NCBI GenBank assembly: GCA_010645155.1
Contig: CM021317.1
Coordinates: 11,659,636 to 11,723,635 of the forward strand
Source of the DNA: Tigriopus japonicus
Lineage: Eukaryota; Arthropoda; Copepoda; Harpacticoida; Harpacticidae
Direction of reading: 5' to 3'
Length of the DNA stretch: 64,000 nucleotides
Positions 34,400 to 46,831 of the stretch are shown piece after piece; the first letter of the stretch is position 1, and each line of letters opens with the position of its first letter. The translations under genes were made by a program, and so were the position numbers. The notes beneath the pieces were generated by a model. That model did no database searches. It was not told the DNA's origin and worked only from the letters and a program-made list of their open reading frames with translations.

Positions 34400-34816
34400 C
34401 GAAACAACTCAATTTTTTCTTTTGTCGTCATTTTCCTCTGCCTAAGAACTTGATTGATTGTCCAGTCAGCGTAGCTCGTCCTCTTATCTGGACGTAACTT
34501 CTCTGGATGGAAACAAACTTATTCCTTGTATCACTTTAAAAGGTTCTACGCGGTTCCGTGGGCTTCGGACATTGAAAACGCTCTCTCATTGGCGGATCAC
34601 TCTCCGTCAAATGGGAGGGGCTTATTTGAAAGAGGACGATCTCTACAATTTCGTAAGAACGGGAAAGACTCGAGAGTTTTCACGCCAAGAAAATCACCAT
34701 CAGTCCGTAGATTAAATGCTTATACTGTATTTGAGATCATTGAGAAACATTCATAATGACTTGCAGAAGAATGGGAAGAATGAGCCTGTTTCCTCCTTAA
34801 ATATCACTCGTATGCG
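34400..34816. other. Convergent intergenic region between bHLH-B and bHLH-C
   Basis: No gene seen. It contains the bHLH-C 3' UTR on the minus strand, without a recognisable polyadenylation hexamer, GY box or K box. Confidence 0.5.
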
Positions 34817-36336
34817 TTAGAACGGTCGCCAAACAGGGTCGTTGGGATTGAGTCGAATGGGTTCAGGTTTCACTGGCATTTTACCCACATCCTCAGATTT
34901 CCCTGAATCACTTAAGGGTGCTTTGGTGATGGATAAAGTGAAATGTCCGATAGTTGGGTTCGAGGACGGCCGAGGAGGGGGACTGGCCTTTGGAAACTCG
35001 GTGGACGACGAGGACGAGACAGGGGCTGAAGACGAGATTATTGATGCCAAAGGTGGGGGCGAGAAGCCATTTCGATTGAAGTCGCATGAGGCCGAGGAAA
35101 CCATGGGAGGAGGAGCAGTACTCTTTGGTGATCCCGCTTGAGAGAGACGGTTAAGGAAAGGTTGGGCCAGGTTACTCGTGAGATGGGACAACAATCGTTG
35201 CGAGACCGTCACATCCACACCGGGAGCTTGGAGTAAGAAGGAAGCAGCCTCTTGTGCACAAGATGTATATCCGGCTTGAAAACGTTGAATTTCCTCCACA
35301 GGATTACGTTGTGTCTCAAGTAGGAGTCTTTGGCTCTGTTGAAGTTTATGGAGGTGCCTCACGGTCAGCTCCAGGATGTCGGCCTTTTCCAGTTTGGAGA
35401 CATTCTCCCCCTGGGCCTGGAGTGCCACCGTCATGATGTCCTTCAGCTCATCCAGGCATTTATTAATACGAGCGCGACGCTTGCGTTCGAGCAAAGGTTT
35501 CATGATCTGGAAATAACGAACGTGTATCATGAGAATAATGACACCTCTCGAAGTTAGTTGGTTTTGTGTCAGAGAATCATTAACATTTCCAAAGTTCTTG
35601 GACCTTGTTCTTCGGACATCGAGACGATATTTCAACATCATCCAATATAAATTGACGTGTCAATTAGATTGCGTGCTTCTCCCCTGGCCTGTACCTGTCT
35701 GAGCGAGCAGCTCCTGGGGACCGTTTTCAGACTCGCCCTGATGAACTCTGACAGCCATTATCAAAAAACAAGAATTAGTCCGATCAGATAACCGAGCTAA
35801 GTGTTGAAAATGCCCAAGCACGTCTTACATTTTTTTCGGGGTTGGATACCATTTTCGCTGATCCTGAAGTCCTTAATGATCTCTAAGTTATGGGATGATG
35901 AGTGTTCTCTAGCCTCCTAACAAGTTCATCTGTCATTTCTCACCTTCTTATATTGATTTGTTCTGGACATGGGCGTTTCTCCTCCCGACGAACTTGAGCT
36001 CCCACTACTCGATATCAACGAGCGATGGTGGGGATTCACTAGCCTTTGATGTTGATCAGGAGTCACCGGGGGCGTGTTCAAGACACCAGTGGAATGGGCG
36101 AGAGAATGAGGCACATGAGGCGGTCCGTGGGGAGGTCCCCCTCCGACACCTCCACCCCCTCCATTCATCATCACATTGGTGGCCATGGCCAGTCTGTGTT
36201 GATGATGTTGCTGAAGGAAATGGGTGTGCATACTGGCAAAAGTGGGTGTAGAGGGCGTGATCATGTTGGAAGATAATGGCACTGAAGTTTTTGGAGTCAC
36301 TGATGAGGTGGATATTCTGGCGGGGTCCAAGCTCAT
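34817..36336 (-). CDS. bHLH-C: intron-containing HES repressor, WRPF terminus
   Basis: Two exons, 36336-35944 and 35506-34817, join in phase 0 to give about 360 residues. The intron is 437 bp, starts GTGAGA and ends TTTCCAG. It splits the basic region just before the [13 protein letters not shown] block (QYKK|IMKPLLER). Exon 1 adds about 125 residues of Ser/Thr/Pro, a His/Gln run and a Gly-rich run. The bHLH spans about 126-187, Orange about 206-240, and a Ser/Pro-rich tail holds VKPE (SUMO-type) and ends DPVWRPF. I start at the first ATG (36336); the frame is open further upstream only through GTG. The intron, longer N-terminus and absence of the SPSSDGGY tail motif set it apart from bHLH-A and bHLH-B. 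It could be a HES relative rather than an E(spl) gene in the strict sense. No K box, GY box or AATAAA is visible downstream. Confidence 0.92.
35507..35943 (-). other. Intron of bHLH-C
   Basis: GT-AG intron of 437 bp inside the basic DNA-binding region. The retained frame through it stops soon after the donor (35926-35928), so splicing is required to join the N-terminus to the bHLH. Confidence 0.88.
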
Positions 36337-36532
36337 GTTCCGAAGGGACCGTTCGGCACAACACTCATCTCTAGTATGGAACACTATCGTAAAGAGAGCC
36401 CTTTCCTGGAGCAGCTACAGAATCGAATGTGGAGGAAGAGGATTCTCTCTCCCGGGTCTGAAATCGTTCTCACGACCTGTATGGACAGTTCAGTACTTGT
36501 CAGTCGGAATCGGAACTTCCTCGTGAGAAGCG

Positions 36533-36559
36533 CTCTCTCTCTCTCTCTCTCTCTCTCTC
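36533..36559. repeat. (CT)n / (GA)n tract upstream of bHLH-C
   Basis: About 27 bp of CT on the plus strand, (GA)n in the bHLH-C sense, some 200 bp upstream of its ATG. Position fits a GAGA-factor-type promoter element, but it may be a plain microsatellite. Confidence 0.85.
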
Positions 36560-36592
36560 CCAGTTCAAAACACTCGCCACTCCTCGACCATA

Positions 36593-36671
36593 GATGGATG
36601 GATGGATGGATCGAGGGTAGACCGCCAAACGGGATAGTAGTAGTAGTAGAAGAAGTAGTAGTAGTAGTAGT
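36593..36671. repeat. (GGAT)n and (TAG)n microsatellites
   Basis: GATG/GGAT units at 36593-36611 and TAG/AAG triplets at 36634-36671, followed by a GT-rich stretch to about 36715. Confidence 0.85.
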
Positions 36672-36900
36672 GAATGTATTAGAGTGTGCGTGATGGTGTG
36701 TGTATGTGTGTGTGTTGCTTCAAGCAGCATCTGCTGCTAACACAGCTACTTCCAAATCCACAAGGCTGGCTACTGCACAGAAGAACAACACTTGGCACTC
36801 TTGATATATGCAGTAGTAGCACACACGCATGGTCGTGTGTACTACGTACGTAGAAGATCGTATGGGAGAAGACCCCGAAAAGAGAGCGAGTTTTGGCTAC

Positions 36901-36908
36901 CGTGGGAA
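36901..36908 (+). promoter_or_regulatory. Su(H)/CSL site upstream of bHLH-C
   Basis: Perfect CGTGGGAA 565 bp upstream of the bHLH-C ATG. Confidence 0.6.
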
Positions 36909-38855
36909 CGTTCTCCGAAAAATCATCAACGGCATTCTCGAGACTTGAGTAGTGGCTTGGAGTGAATTCGACTGCGCCCAGGGCAAAAGATCAAAACCTT
37001 TTGCCTGCTGATCTTTCCTTCTGTTGTTCCGCCACCAATGCTTCTGCAGTGCACTCATGTGCTCCTCAAGAAGCCAGGACTAACCCACGGTAGCTCTCAA
37101 TCATGTAGGTGGTAGTAGGTGACTTGATGATCATGCATCATACGCAGTGATGTGGTCCTGATGCTGATCTCGTTCCCGGCTTCAAGCTCGGACCTAAGGG
37201 CAGGCAGGCAGCAGCATCATTCAGCATTCATTCAGAGCAGACCCACGACCATCACTGACTGGATGATGACCGGCGAGTGGATGGCCAGTTGCCCGGGCAC
37301 AGGTGCCTGGGCGCTCGGCCCATTTCACAATTCTCGCGAGACTCCTACTCGTCCCATTCTCCAAGAACTACTTGGTCTCCAGGTCAGAGGTTTGATGTGC
37401 CCTCATTGAAGTTCATAAGACGTCCGTCCGTACGTGTAGTACATACTACACGTTGTAAGAGGTGCCATTGGTGACGTTGTCCGAGAACTCCTACAAGTGC
37501 AGCCTCCTTCCACAAAGTAGGTGGTTTTAGAAGCACAAGTGGCGGAGGCGCACTAGGCAGTCGGGACCGCCTCTTTTTATGCCCTGTTTATGGCTAGAAA
37601 ATGGTCTCTGGCGTTGGAAAGTGTGAATGCTGAATGAACTGGGAAACATGATGTGGGCTTTTTCCGTTCTGCTTGTTTCTTTTCTTTTAACGTAGGAAAT
37701 GTGAGGATTCAAAACAGAGCCTTTGTAACGACACTGTCCGTGGAAAAAGCCACTCGAAGCGAAGAAGGAGGAGGAAAGGAAGAGGAAGACTGACGATTGC
37801 GACGACCCAATGTCACACTCGGTGTCCGTCCAGGGTGGAGCCGTCCACTCCCAAAATGATGATTTAGCCATAAAACAACAAAAAGTTGACGAAGGACACG
37901 TTGTTACAACTCTGGGAAACGGAGAAAATTCCTTTCTCGTGAGTTAGTGTGGTTGTTGTCAGACCACTTGTCGAATGCATGTACCAAGAATGTGGCGATG
38001 TTCAAGGCATTGTGAACCCACAGGATCTTTGAACTAAGAGGCGGAGGGAGGATGTGGAATGAGATGAAGGAGAAGGAGAAGGTGTTTGCTCGTTCACCGT
38101 CATCCGTGGTGGTGATCCCGGTCACGATTCAGGCATTTCCATCCCCGAATACATCCACGCTACTTGCACCTCTAACGATGTGGCATAAAAATTACACTAC
38201 ATTCTCGGCAGAGGAATCGTGATAGATGCTTTGTATCAAAGAGGCCATTGATTCATCTGTTCGCTTTCATGATGTGCGTTTCCATATCATGATCGCTCCT
38301 CTGGGAAATCATCTTATGTACCAAGTAGTCTCTTACTTCAAAATCTTACACAGCAATCATTCCCTGTCCAATTTTCACATTGAATTCGCAGGGCGAAGAT
38401 CTGTCCTTTCTGGTTTAAGGCTTAATTCTTGGCCGCAATAAATTTATTTGCCCCAGTTTCTTTGTCTTGGAAGCAAATCAAAACCTGTGAAAATGAATAG
38501 CGGGCCAGAAAAGTCGGTTGGAGCAAATAAAGAGCTCTATTTTCAGACTTCCGTAATGTCGTAATAACGAACTTCGTTTGCCGGAAATGGTGACCAAGTA
38601 ATTTGCCGTTTCACTTGACCCTCAGTGATCCCTGGGGGATTTCCCAATTTTCGCCCAAGATTCCTCCTCATTTAACCTGATAGAATTTCAACTTTACTTC
38701 AGTTGGACGTTTTACATATTCTGAGCACAGACCCGTCTCATGCATTCACTAGGAAACTTGGAAAATTCAAGACCTCCCACAGCTATGTTTCTTCCGGATT
38801 ACTCTAGTCAAGTGAGGAGTCGGGAGTTTTTGGCGCAAAAAAAGTCGAGAAGAAG

Positions 38856-39206
38856 ATGTCTGCAACAACGGAAGATCATTATTGGCTGGATAGAGGAGGG
38901 TGGCCGAAAAGCGGTGTGGATTGGTGCTTGGCTGCTTTGTACGCCCATGTACGACTTAAGAGTTTGACATTTGGAATCTGTAACGAATTTTCCCAGGAAA
39001 TGAACTCTATCGATTGGGAGGAAGTGTTTGTTGTTGAAACAAAAACTCACTTGTTCCAGAAATTCCTTCAGGAACTCCATCGACCACAGCGAACGGCTTG
39101 GACGAAGAAAATGACGACAGTCTCGGAAGTAGTGATAGTTGACTTTTTCGCCTCGTTGTTAGACCAACCAGGATCTTGGACGAAGCAATTGTTTCTAGAA
39201 ATGTAG
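38856..39206 (+). CDS. Unassigned ATG-initiated ORF, 116 codons
   Basis: Begins MSATTEDHYWLDRGGWPKSG after AAG in a good start context and stays open to 39206. No domain recognised and no hydrophobic segment. A minus-strand ATG frame (38808-39080) overlaps and is about as good, so the coding strand is uncertain. Confidence 0.2.
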   Translation: MSATTEDHYWLDRGGWPKSGVDWCLAALYAHVRLKSLTFGICNEFSQEMNSIDWEEVFVVETKTHLFQKFLQELHRPQRTAWTKKMTTVSEVVIVDFFASLLDQPGSWTKQLFLEM

Positions 39207-41337
39207 TACTCGCGTGGGTTGTAATTTCTGCTCTTGCGGCAATCCAGTCAGTTGAAAGGCGGCTAGTATATTATTTTAGAGTCCAAAAAAAACTTGCGAC
39301 GAAATCAAATTTTGTTCACCCCCAAATCATTGATTTACTTTGTTTATTTGGTTCGATGTAGTCGTCAGTGTTCAGTAAGTTAAAATAGCAAATGAAAACT
39401 GCCTCAGCTTCTATGTGCTAGTCTACGTTTATTTACTAATGACGAGGATTTCGTGGTGTAAAACGAAATCCTGCCTAATTTCAGGATTGCACTGAACAGG
39501 AAACTTGAGCCTTTTGTCAAAAAAAGCCAAGGAATTTCATTGAAAGCATCAATGCGTGCACCTAAGTAGAAGCAGAGCTCTCCAAGTGAAAAGCAGCCGA
39601 GTTTCTTTCACTTCCAAGCGAGAGAAAGAGAAAGACAGATTTGTCACAGATTTAACGTGCCTGTCAATTAGAGCCTCAGAATTGAGGCGAATGAGACCCC
39701 CAAAACGTGTCGAACCAGTACGCACAATAGTTAAACTGGAGAACTCGACACCCTCGGGGATCCAACCACGTTCCTCGTCAGACATCCAAGGCATTAACTC
39801 TCCAAGAATGAGCGTTGGAAACCTACCCTCCTCTTAAGAAGTGTCAAGTCCTCCCGCAAATCTATCCGCAGCCATGAAATGTTCAAATGTGAAAAATATG
39901 GTTAATCCAGCCACCACGGTTCCTTATGAGGTGAGTTCCATTCAAACATTCAAATGACTGGGAAACGATCATATGTTCTTGGCAACGGTCAAGTGTGATT
40001 TAGCACTCGCGAATGGAAAGAAACCTGATGCCTCTGGCACAAGTGGATGCCCAGCCACATTGGCAGTTCTTTGGACGTTAAGAACAACGAAAAATACCCC
40101 GAATTCCTCCAAAACCTTGGTTCCGATCAAAAATGTCCGACCAGCGATCGGATGACACTTCCTGGCTTTGTCTCTATCTTTAATGTCGAAGATTCTCGGC
40201 GAGTGCATTCCAAAGTTCAGATTTCAAGCCATATTTTCCCATGGCCTTACAAAAGAGAGACAGAGAGAGAGAGATAAAAAATGGTCGCCACCATCTGTTA
40301 GTGCAGAGGACCGAGAAAGGGGGGGGGGAATAGTGGCTTGACTTGCAGCTGTGCACTCTAGAGCTCCTGAGCCGTATAAAATAATGTGCACATTATGGGC
40401 TCCTCCTAATCTTTGAGTTTTTATTTATTCATTCCACTGAGAAGGAGAACGCAGGTGGCTTCACATTAAAAACGTGCACATCCTACATACTCTGTAGGAG
40501 AAGTGGCTTGGAACATGACTAGGATTCACAATCAAGTTGCCCCGTTGGGAACCAATATTCGGTTTAGTTTATTGCGAGAGATTGTTTGGTCGGCATTGCG
40601 CTTATTTTAGGTAATTCCATATGCTCTTAAGGCTACCTGATTGAGCTCTTTTTAAGGACGGCTTTGTGAAATCGGGTCATTTGGAGGGATTGCAGAATGG
40701 GCTGAAGTTCAGTGTGTTGGAAGAACTTGATGAGGAATGAGAGAAGGTGCCTTGATTTTGCAAAAGAAATCTCTGACATAAATTGATGTATGAAGCACCT
40801 TCAAAACAAAGTAAAAAACCATCCGAGGATCAAAACACTGGCTTTTCGTTAGCAGCACTCAATCTGTGAGTTAAAAGAGGAAATAACCTGATGAAGACGG
40901 ATCTTCAAATCATTGTTTTTATTCCTCTCTTTCTTCCGTTTCTATTGTCAATCATCACAGCGCTGATGTAGTTCAATTCGAGAGTAAAAATCTGTTTGTT
41001 TTTTGGCAAGAATGGCGTCGGTGATCGGGAACATCCTGATCCATTCTCTCTTTTGTACTCGTCCAAACGGACATAGAGCGTACAAACATCCATCGAGTAC
41101 GTGCATCTCGCGTGGTGATCCTTGATCGATGACAATAGGTGGCATTGCTTGTGCTATTCGGTGATCCGCTTTTTTCCGGGGAAGTGTTCCCATCCACGCG
41201 TTGAATTTCTCACACAGGACGCTATCGTAGGTGCCTTAGTGAAATGGCGCCATAGCCTCATTGCCAAGCACTCTTTCGTTTATAGCAGATGCTTGCTTGG
41301 ATGGAAGTGGAAGTTCCCTATCGTTACGTATTTACAG

Positions 41338-41567
41338 CACTAAATTTAAGGGGAGTGAGAGTCGAATCTCTGGGAGGGTGGGAGGTTCGTTCGCCTTTCA
41401 ATCAAAACGAAGCCTTTTGTGTTTGGCAAGTCCTGCGAGGACCATTGTTCATCGGGCTCGGCTTTCTCTTTTCTCTTTGGACTAGTATTGTCGTGTCCCT
41501 TTGGATCACCTTGATCATTATTCACCTCTCTCACGTTCTGATGAGGTGGTGGTCACTCCATCCATGA
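41338..41567 (+). CDS. Unassigned candidate terminal exon with membrane segment
   Basis: An acceptor-like CGTATTTACAG ends at 41337. About 75 codons follow, with a long hydrophobic run (FIGLGFLFSLWTSIVVSLWI and beyond) ending RWWSLHP-stop. No partner exon found; family unknown. Confidence 0.22.
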
Positions 41568-43158
41568 ATGAAAGCTTTTCCATGGCACGATAAGGTCCCA
41601 TGAATGTTGTTCCGATATTGAAAGACAAAGAACACTGGGAATTGAATGTACGTATACAAACATAAATGGACGGACGTAGTACGTTCGTACTTGACCACCA
41701 ATACCATGCATTGGATAACAATGCTAGTTCAGGGGGTTGACTCTTTTTTCAGTCGGTTGAAGACTTGAATTTCAGGCATTGCCGATCCTCAATCCATCTG
41801 CATTCCCGAAGAGTCTAGGATTCAGATTCTGGTCGATTCTTTCTTTGTACGTAGGCATACCCACACATGGGGGCTCTCATTGAGGACAACGACCAGGATC
41901 TGGGTGTGAGTGCTTCTGGCTTGGCAGATGATGTGGATAGTGGTATGCAACATATGCAGACGGAGAATGTCAGGCTCTCTGAGCTTGGTTCGTCCAAGCC
42001 ATTTTCCCAGGCTTTTTTGATTCGAGTTCGAACTCGTACGAGCGTGAAAGGCACTCCAGGCAATCAACCCATGTGAGCCCATGGGAAGAGCATATCATCG
42101 TGCTGAGCTGTATTGCACAAAAGCCAAGCCAAAAAGCTTTCCCTCCGGTCTTGCTCATAGGTGGGGGAATAGATATTGAGCCGAGAAACACACGCTGAAC
42201 ACGAACGAATCAGCAAACGAACGAGAAAAGAACCGACGTTTTTGCAGAGCATAAGCATCCCCATAGAACACCTGCTAATGGAATTTCTTTTTCTTTTTTT
42301 TACAACATCAAACTAATGGAAGGAAATTGGACCAGTCCCAAACGTAACACTGAAAAGACTTGTTTGATAGAACATATTCGTGATATGAGCAAAAAAATAC
42401 AAAAAATGGATGCGCGCATGTCGTTCTCAGGTTGAGCGGCAAAAAACTCCCTCGACAAAGAGAAATATTCGAGATATGATGCTGTAAGAGAATGTGTGCC
42501 CGGCACTTGCCTCAATGAAATATCCTCTCTGTCATTGGGGAATTTCAATTAAAATCGGACGAGTCTAAGAGTCCAAGATGGGCTCGTTTCAAATTGTCCC
42601 ATGATTGATTTTCTCAATCATATTTCACACAGATGAGTGCAAAACATCGGTGCGGTCAATTTTGGAAGTCATCGGGAAAGTAACTGGAGCCAACATCAGT
42701 TTAAAGCGATACATCATTCTATTGAAAGGGATTGTGAGTGGGATAATTTCCTTTGCCCAAAGGCTGATTCCCCGACTCTTTTAAACATTATTCAAAATAT
42801 TAGACATCCAGACCCGTTCAAAAATCACCTCGCTTGATTGATCAATCTGTCCGTCAAGGAAATGGAGATAGAGTTGCCAACACCGTGATCAATGAATGAC
42901 GTAAGTGCAATAGACGCTTGGGAACACTTTTATTCCCTTGCTCCTCCCCTGGGAATCCACCATTCATCTTCGGCCACAGATTGCCAAAACCCCTAAGAAA
43001 GGATATATCCATTTTCGTTTTTCCACTTTTTTGCTTTCCTTCCTTCCCAAGATATTTATTGTTCGACCACATGATTGACACCAGTCCATTACAGCCCATC
43101 TCGTGGACTCTAATTCAATTTTGTTCTTTACATGACAGGCTTTCAAAGATTCAAGATG

Positions 43159-43365
43159 CTAGCTGGCTTGCCAGTCCACATCCATCAAGACAATGATAAT
43201 TACAAGCTGGCTCAGAAAGTGGATTCCCACACTTTGTGATTCCTGGGAGAGCTCTTGAGAGTTGTCACCTCGAATTCGAAGATGTCTTGTCTTGATGTGG
43301 GATTTCACGGATGCCACCATCACCAAACTGGCCAACCCACCAAGCCCAATACACACGTAGACCGA
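43159..43365 (-). CDS. Unassigned candidate terminal exon, one membrane segment
   Basis: On the minus strand a very strong pyrimidine tract (CTTTCTTTCTTCTATCTCAC then TTTCAG) ends just before 43365. The 68-codon open frame that follows starts SVYVCIGLGGLASLVMVASV, a membrane-type segment, then KSHIKTRHLRIRGDNSQEL, ending DWQAS-stop. A donor-like GTGAGT lies 112 bp upstream (43472-43477), but none of its reading frames joins in phase 0, so the partner exon is unresolved. Confidence 0.3.
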   Translation of the reverse strand, partial: SVYVCIGLGGLASLVMVASVKSHIKTRHLRIRGDNSQELSQESQSVGIHFLSQLVIIIVLMDVDWQAS

Positions 43366-46174
43366 CTGAAAGTGAGATAGAAGAAAGAAAGAGTAAGGGA
43401 GAGAGAGAAGGAGAGAGATGCTTGTCGATTGACCACCATTCACCCATAAGGCGAGAGAATTGGAGACCTTCACTCACACTTGAGAGGAGAGGGAGCGATG
43501 GAGCGATGAGAATTGGAAGTCAGTCCGATGCTCATTTTCCCACATCACTAGTGAGAATTTCGTTACATGAGCGAGGTTAGCATGAATGGCTAGTCCATCT
43601 TCTTGTTTGACAATGGCTGGTGAGTGCGAGTCAATTGAAACATTTGGACTCTTTTGTCATTCGTGTTACTTCTTACGTACGTACGTCCTTCTCTACGAGG
43701 ACGAGATCTGCTGCCAATCGTCTTGGAAGATCAGGAGTGGATTTGCATATTTGGGCAGAACGCTTCATCATAATCTAATCTCGATTTTGAAGAGGAAGCC
43801 TTTTTGGTCACAGCTCTGATGGAGATATTCCTTGATGAGATGATTTAATATGCATTCCAGCCTAGCTGGGTTTTCATCAAGTGTCAACTGTTTTGGCATT
43901 GGGCATCATTCAGGGCGGATTTCGCAGAGCGATAACACCATTCAATCAACGAACATATTTTGGACTAAAGAGGATATCTGATGTCTAGGAATGTTCCTCA
44001 AATCTTTTACATTCAGCCTCATTAAATTGTCAAAGGTGGTTTAACGAAAGCCCCCATGAAACCCGAGTTTGTGGTGTCTTTGTACTTAACGGCAAAACCT
44101 GTGCCACAATCGACCACAACTGCTCGGATTTGTCTCAACAATGGACCACCGAGTTTGAACACGGGTACGGATTCCCTGTTTCTTCCTATCCACGAACATA
44201 GTTCTTTAGTATGACGTACTTCAGCCACTCTGAAATACTTTCCTATGTGAACTTGAAATACATTCACATTGCATGATTGCTTTCATGTCTAAGTATTGGA
44301 ATGTTTTCTTATGTTCTTTAAATCTCAATTGATATATCTCTTTAAAAAAATATATCTACCAAATGCGGCATTAGAAACGGAATACCTAACTTTATATCAT
44401 TTATTGGAATGGCGAAGATTCCCAACTGGTTTTCAAGGACTGTAACCGAGAGAAGTAAACTTTTAAGTAGAGGGGGGAAAGCTAATCTTTTGTACGTAAG
44501 CTTGATTTTGTTTGGGTGAATCTGCCGGGAATGGTTTGCTCTTAAGAGGTCAATTGAGCGGATTGCCGTGGAACCTGATCTCGGGTCAATTTGAAAATAA
44601 ATCTCTTGATGGCGTAAAATTATCCAATGGCTTCTTCTTCGTCTTCTTCTTCTTACCCGTGGTTAATGATGATCACCGATAAAAACTCCCGGATAAAATG
44701 ATTTGTGATCCCAAACTCCGAGATGCTTCTGTCGTTGGTGAGATTTATGAACCGAGAATTTACTGGCAGTGAGTGTGCATCAGAATTATCCGATCACAAA
44801 GGTGACAGATAACACATCCCTCATTAGTGAAGGCCGGTCGTTAGCCCTCTCATGAAAGGGTAAATTAAGATACCAGCCAAAAATCTGTGCAGTCTCAAGC
44901 TTTATCTCGATTCTCATTCGTCCTTGAACGAGAAGAGACGTCATATCAAATCTCCGTTGAACAGAGCTTTCCCCCGGGTCAAATTTCACGACCATCTTCC
45001 AAGTACAGTACACTACGTCAATACATCTCGTAATTCTCCTATTTGGAAAGGGGAAATTTTTAATCACGAAGAAGAAAAAAAGTATAGCTAAGCCCTTTAG
45101 GGCTAAGCAGAAACATTCATATTTTTGAGGGTGAACAAAAAATGGGTTTCCCACACGTTCGAACTCTTTCATTCAAGAGCTAGCTGGCCAGTCAGCCAGT
45201 CGACCAACCAACCAGTCGGATGGTAATTTCAACACCATTCATTCTTCACGCTCAACAGGTTCACTCTCGAGATCCAGCAAACTTGGCCCAAGATGCTGGC
45301 AACAATATCATCGTCTTGGGATTGGCTTGGGTCTCATTAATAAGAGAAAGAGGCATTCATGTTTTTTCGAGATCAAGAGGTCTGTCTGTCCGTTCATATT
45401 CAGTAGCCGTAAAATACCTATAATCAGACCAGGTGGCTATGATAAATGACTGTGGAAACCAATTTGAAATCTCCGTGAAATCCTAGATGCTACCTGAGAG
45501 CAACCAACAAAGAACGAGACTTTCCGAGCACGTCTTCGTGTTCTCTTTCGAGCCTCTGAGGGAATACTTAATCCATTTTGGAATTAAAACACGAAATAAA
45601 TTGGAAAGCTGTTCCACTTCCAATGGCATTACATTCTATTCTTGGGGAAAACAGTTTGCCATAACTTTCAGAAAGCCCTTTATATATTTCTTGACATCTA
45701 TTGTATCGATGGAAACGAGAAAATAGTTGAAGTGATTTACTACGTTATTTCACCAATAATAGTTTATATCTAATTATAAACTTAATAAAAAATTAGTATT
45801 AAAAAAGTCCAATGATTTATTGAAATATAACTCACACATAATTTGAAATGAGAAAAACATAAATGTCCAGTAAATTGAGCCTTTCCCGCCTTCAGTCTTC
45901 CATGAGATTTCCAATGTGTGAGAAGAAGCTCTTCGCGTGTGTGCGTTCATATGTACGTACGTACGGACGTACGAACGAACGAACGATCGTGTGTATGCAT
46001 GAACACGTACCTGGCATTGGGCTCAAGTTGAGTGTGCTTGGGAAAAAATGAGCCCCAAAACAACGGGTAGCACTCTCTCTCACACACTCACATCCATCCA
46101 CGCATGATTCCCAATGAAAAATATCTTTTCTGGTAGCGGACTTTCAGCCAAGAAGATGGCCATGGTCGCCGCCG

Positions 46175-46257
46175 TGGTCCTCCTCCTCCTCCTCATTCTC
46201 TTTCTCCTCATGATCATGGTGCTGTGGATGATGATGATCATCATCATCATGATCGTC
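46175..46257. repeat. Low-complexity CTC/GAT triplet tract
   Basis: CCT/CTC then GATCAT/GATGAT triplets. On the minus strand one frame reads as a His/Asp/Glu-rich peptide, which I treat as a by-product of the repeat. Confidence 0.7.
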
Positions 46258-46408
46258 TTGGTGAACGAGCTGGCCAATGCCAACATAGGTTACTTATTAT
46301 AGATGGAGCACGCTGAAAGACGTAGGTACAGTTTGTACAATGAACAAGAGCTGTTAGAGGTGGGCATCGCCAAAAGAGGTCGTGAGACCAAGCCATCGTC
46401 TCTTGACC

Positions 46409-46831
46409 TTATGATCCCGCATTAAAGACAAGAGAGAGACGACGACCACGACCACGATGTATGAAAGCCAATTTCATGGGTTGGCAGATATCCGTAAAAT
46501 TGGGCGGCAACCCGGGCACCATTCTTACATTATTATTGATAATGAAAGCGATATTTGGATTGCTCCACTCTCCAACCTCGAGATCACTCTCAGGTTCTCG
46601 AGCATATGGAATGTTGACTTTTATGGTGACTTGGTGAAGATCGGTAAGATCGGCAAATTGGAGGCCGTTCTCGCCAATTATTGAATTGTCTATATGCTTC
46701 CTTTCATAATTTTTCCAATAATGAAAGAGTGAGTTGTGTGCGTTATATCTATGCTCAGAGATAAGTTCCAGGGTGCATAGGTAGCAGATCGCAGGTGTTT
46801 GAGGGTCGCTCTTGTCTGGGACGAGGGTCAT
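46409..46831 (-). CDS. Unassigned ORF with one C2H2-like finger
   Basis: An ATG-to-stop frame of 140 codons. Residues 16-37 read CYLCTLELISEHRYNAHNSL then FH, which fits C-x2-C-x12-H-x4-H, the C2H2 zinc-finger spacing. The rest is unrecognised. The plus strand is also open over part of it (46457-46684), and a 140-codon frame can arise by chance. Confidence 0.25.
   Translation of the reverse strand: MTLVPDKSDPQTPAICYLCTLELISEHRYNAHNSLFHYWKNYERKHIDNSIIGENGLQFADLTDLHQVTIKVNIPYAREPESDLEVGEWSNPNIAFIINNNVRMVPGLPPNFTDICQPMKLAFIHRGRGRRLSLVFNAGS

Noticed and set aside
36337..36384. Extending bHLH-C upstream to 36384
   Set aside because: The codon there is GTG; the first ATG in frame is at 36336.
39445..39472. 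Perfect 10-bp inverted repeat with an 8-nt loop
   Set aside because: One such hairpin is expected by chance in 64 kb, and no element boundary accompanies it.
44022..44267. VVVDCGTGF in a minus-strand frame, recalling the start of actin-related protein 3
   Set aside because: The match is about seven residues only, nothing else in the frame agrees, and the frame lacks an ATG.
44786..45172. 128-codon ATG frame on the minus strand
   Set aside because: Within the chance range for this window, with no domain, splice partner or promoter signal.
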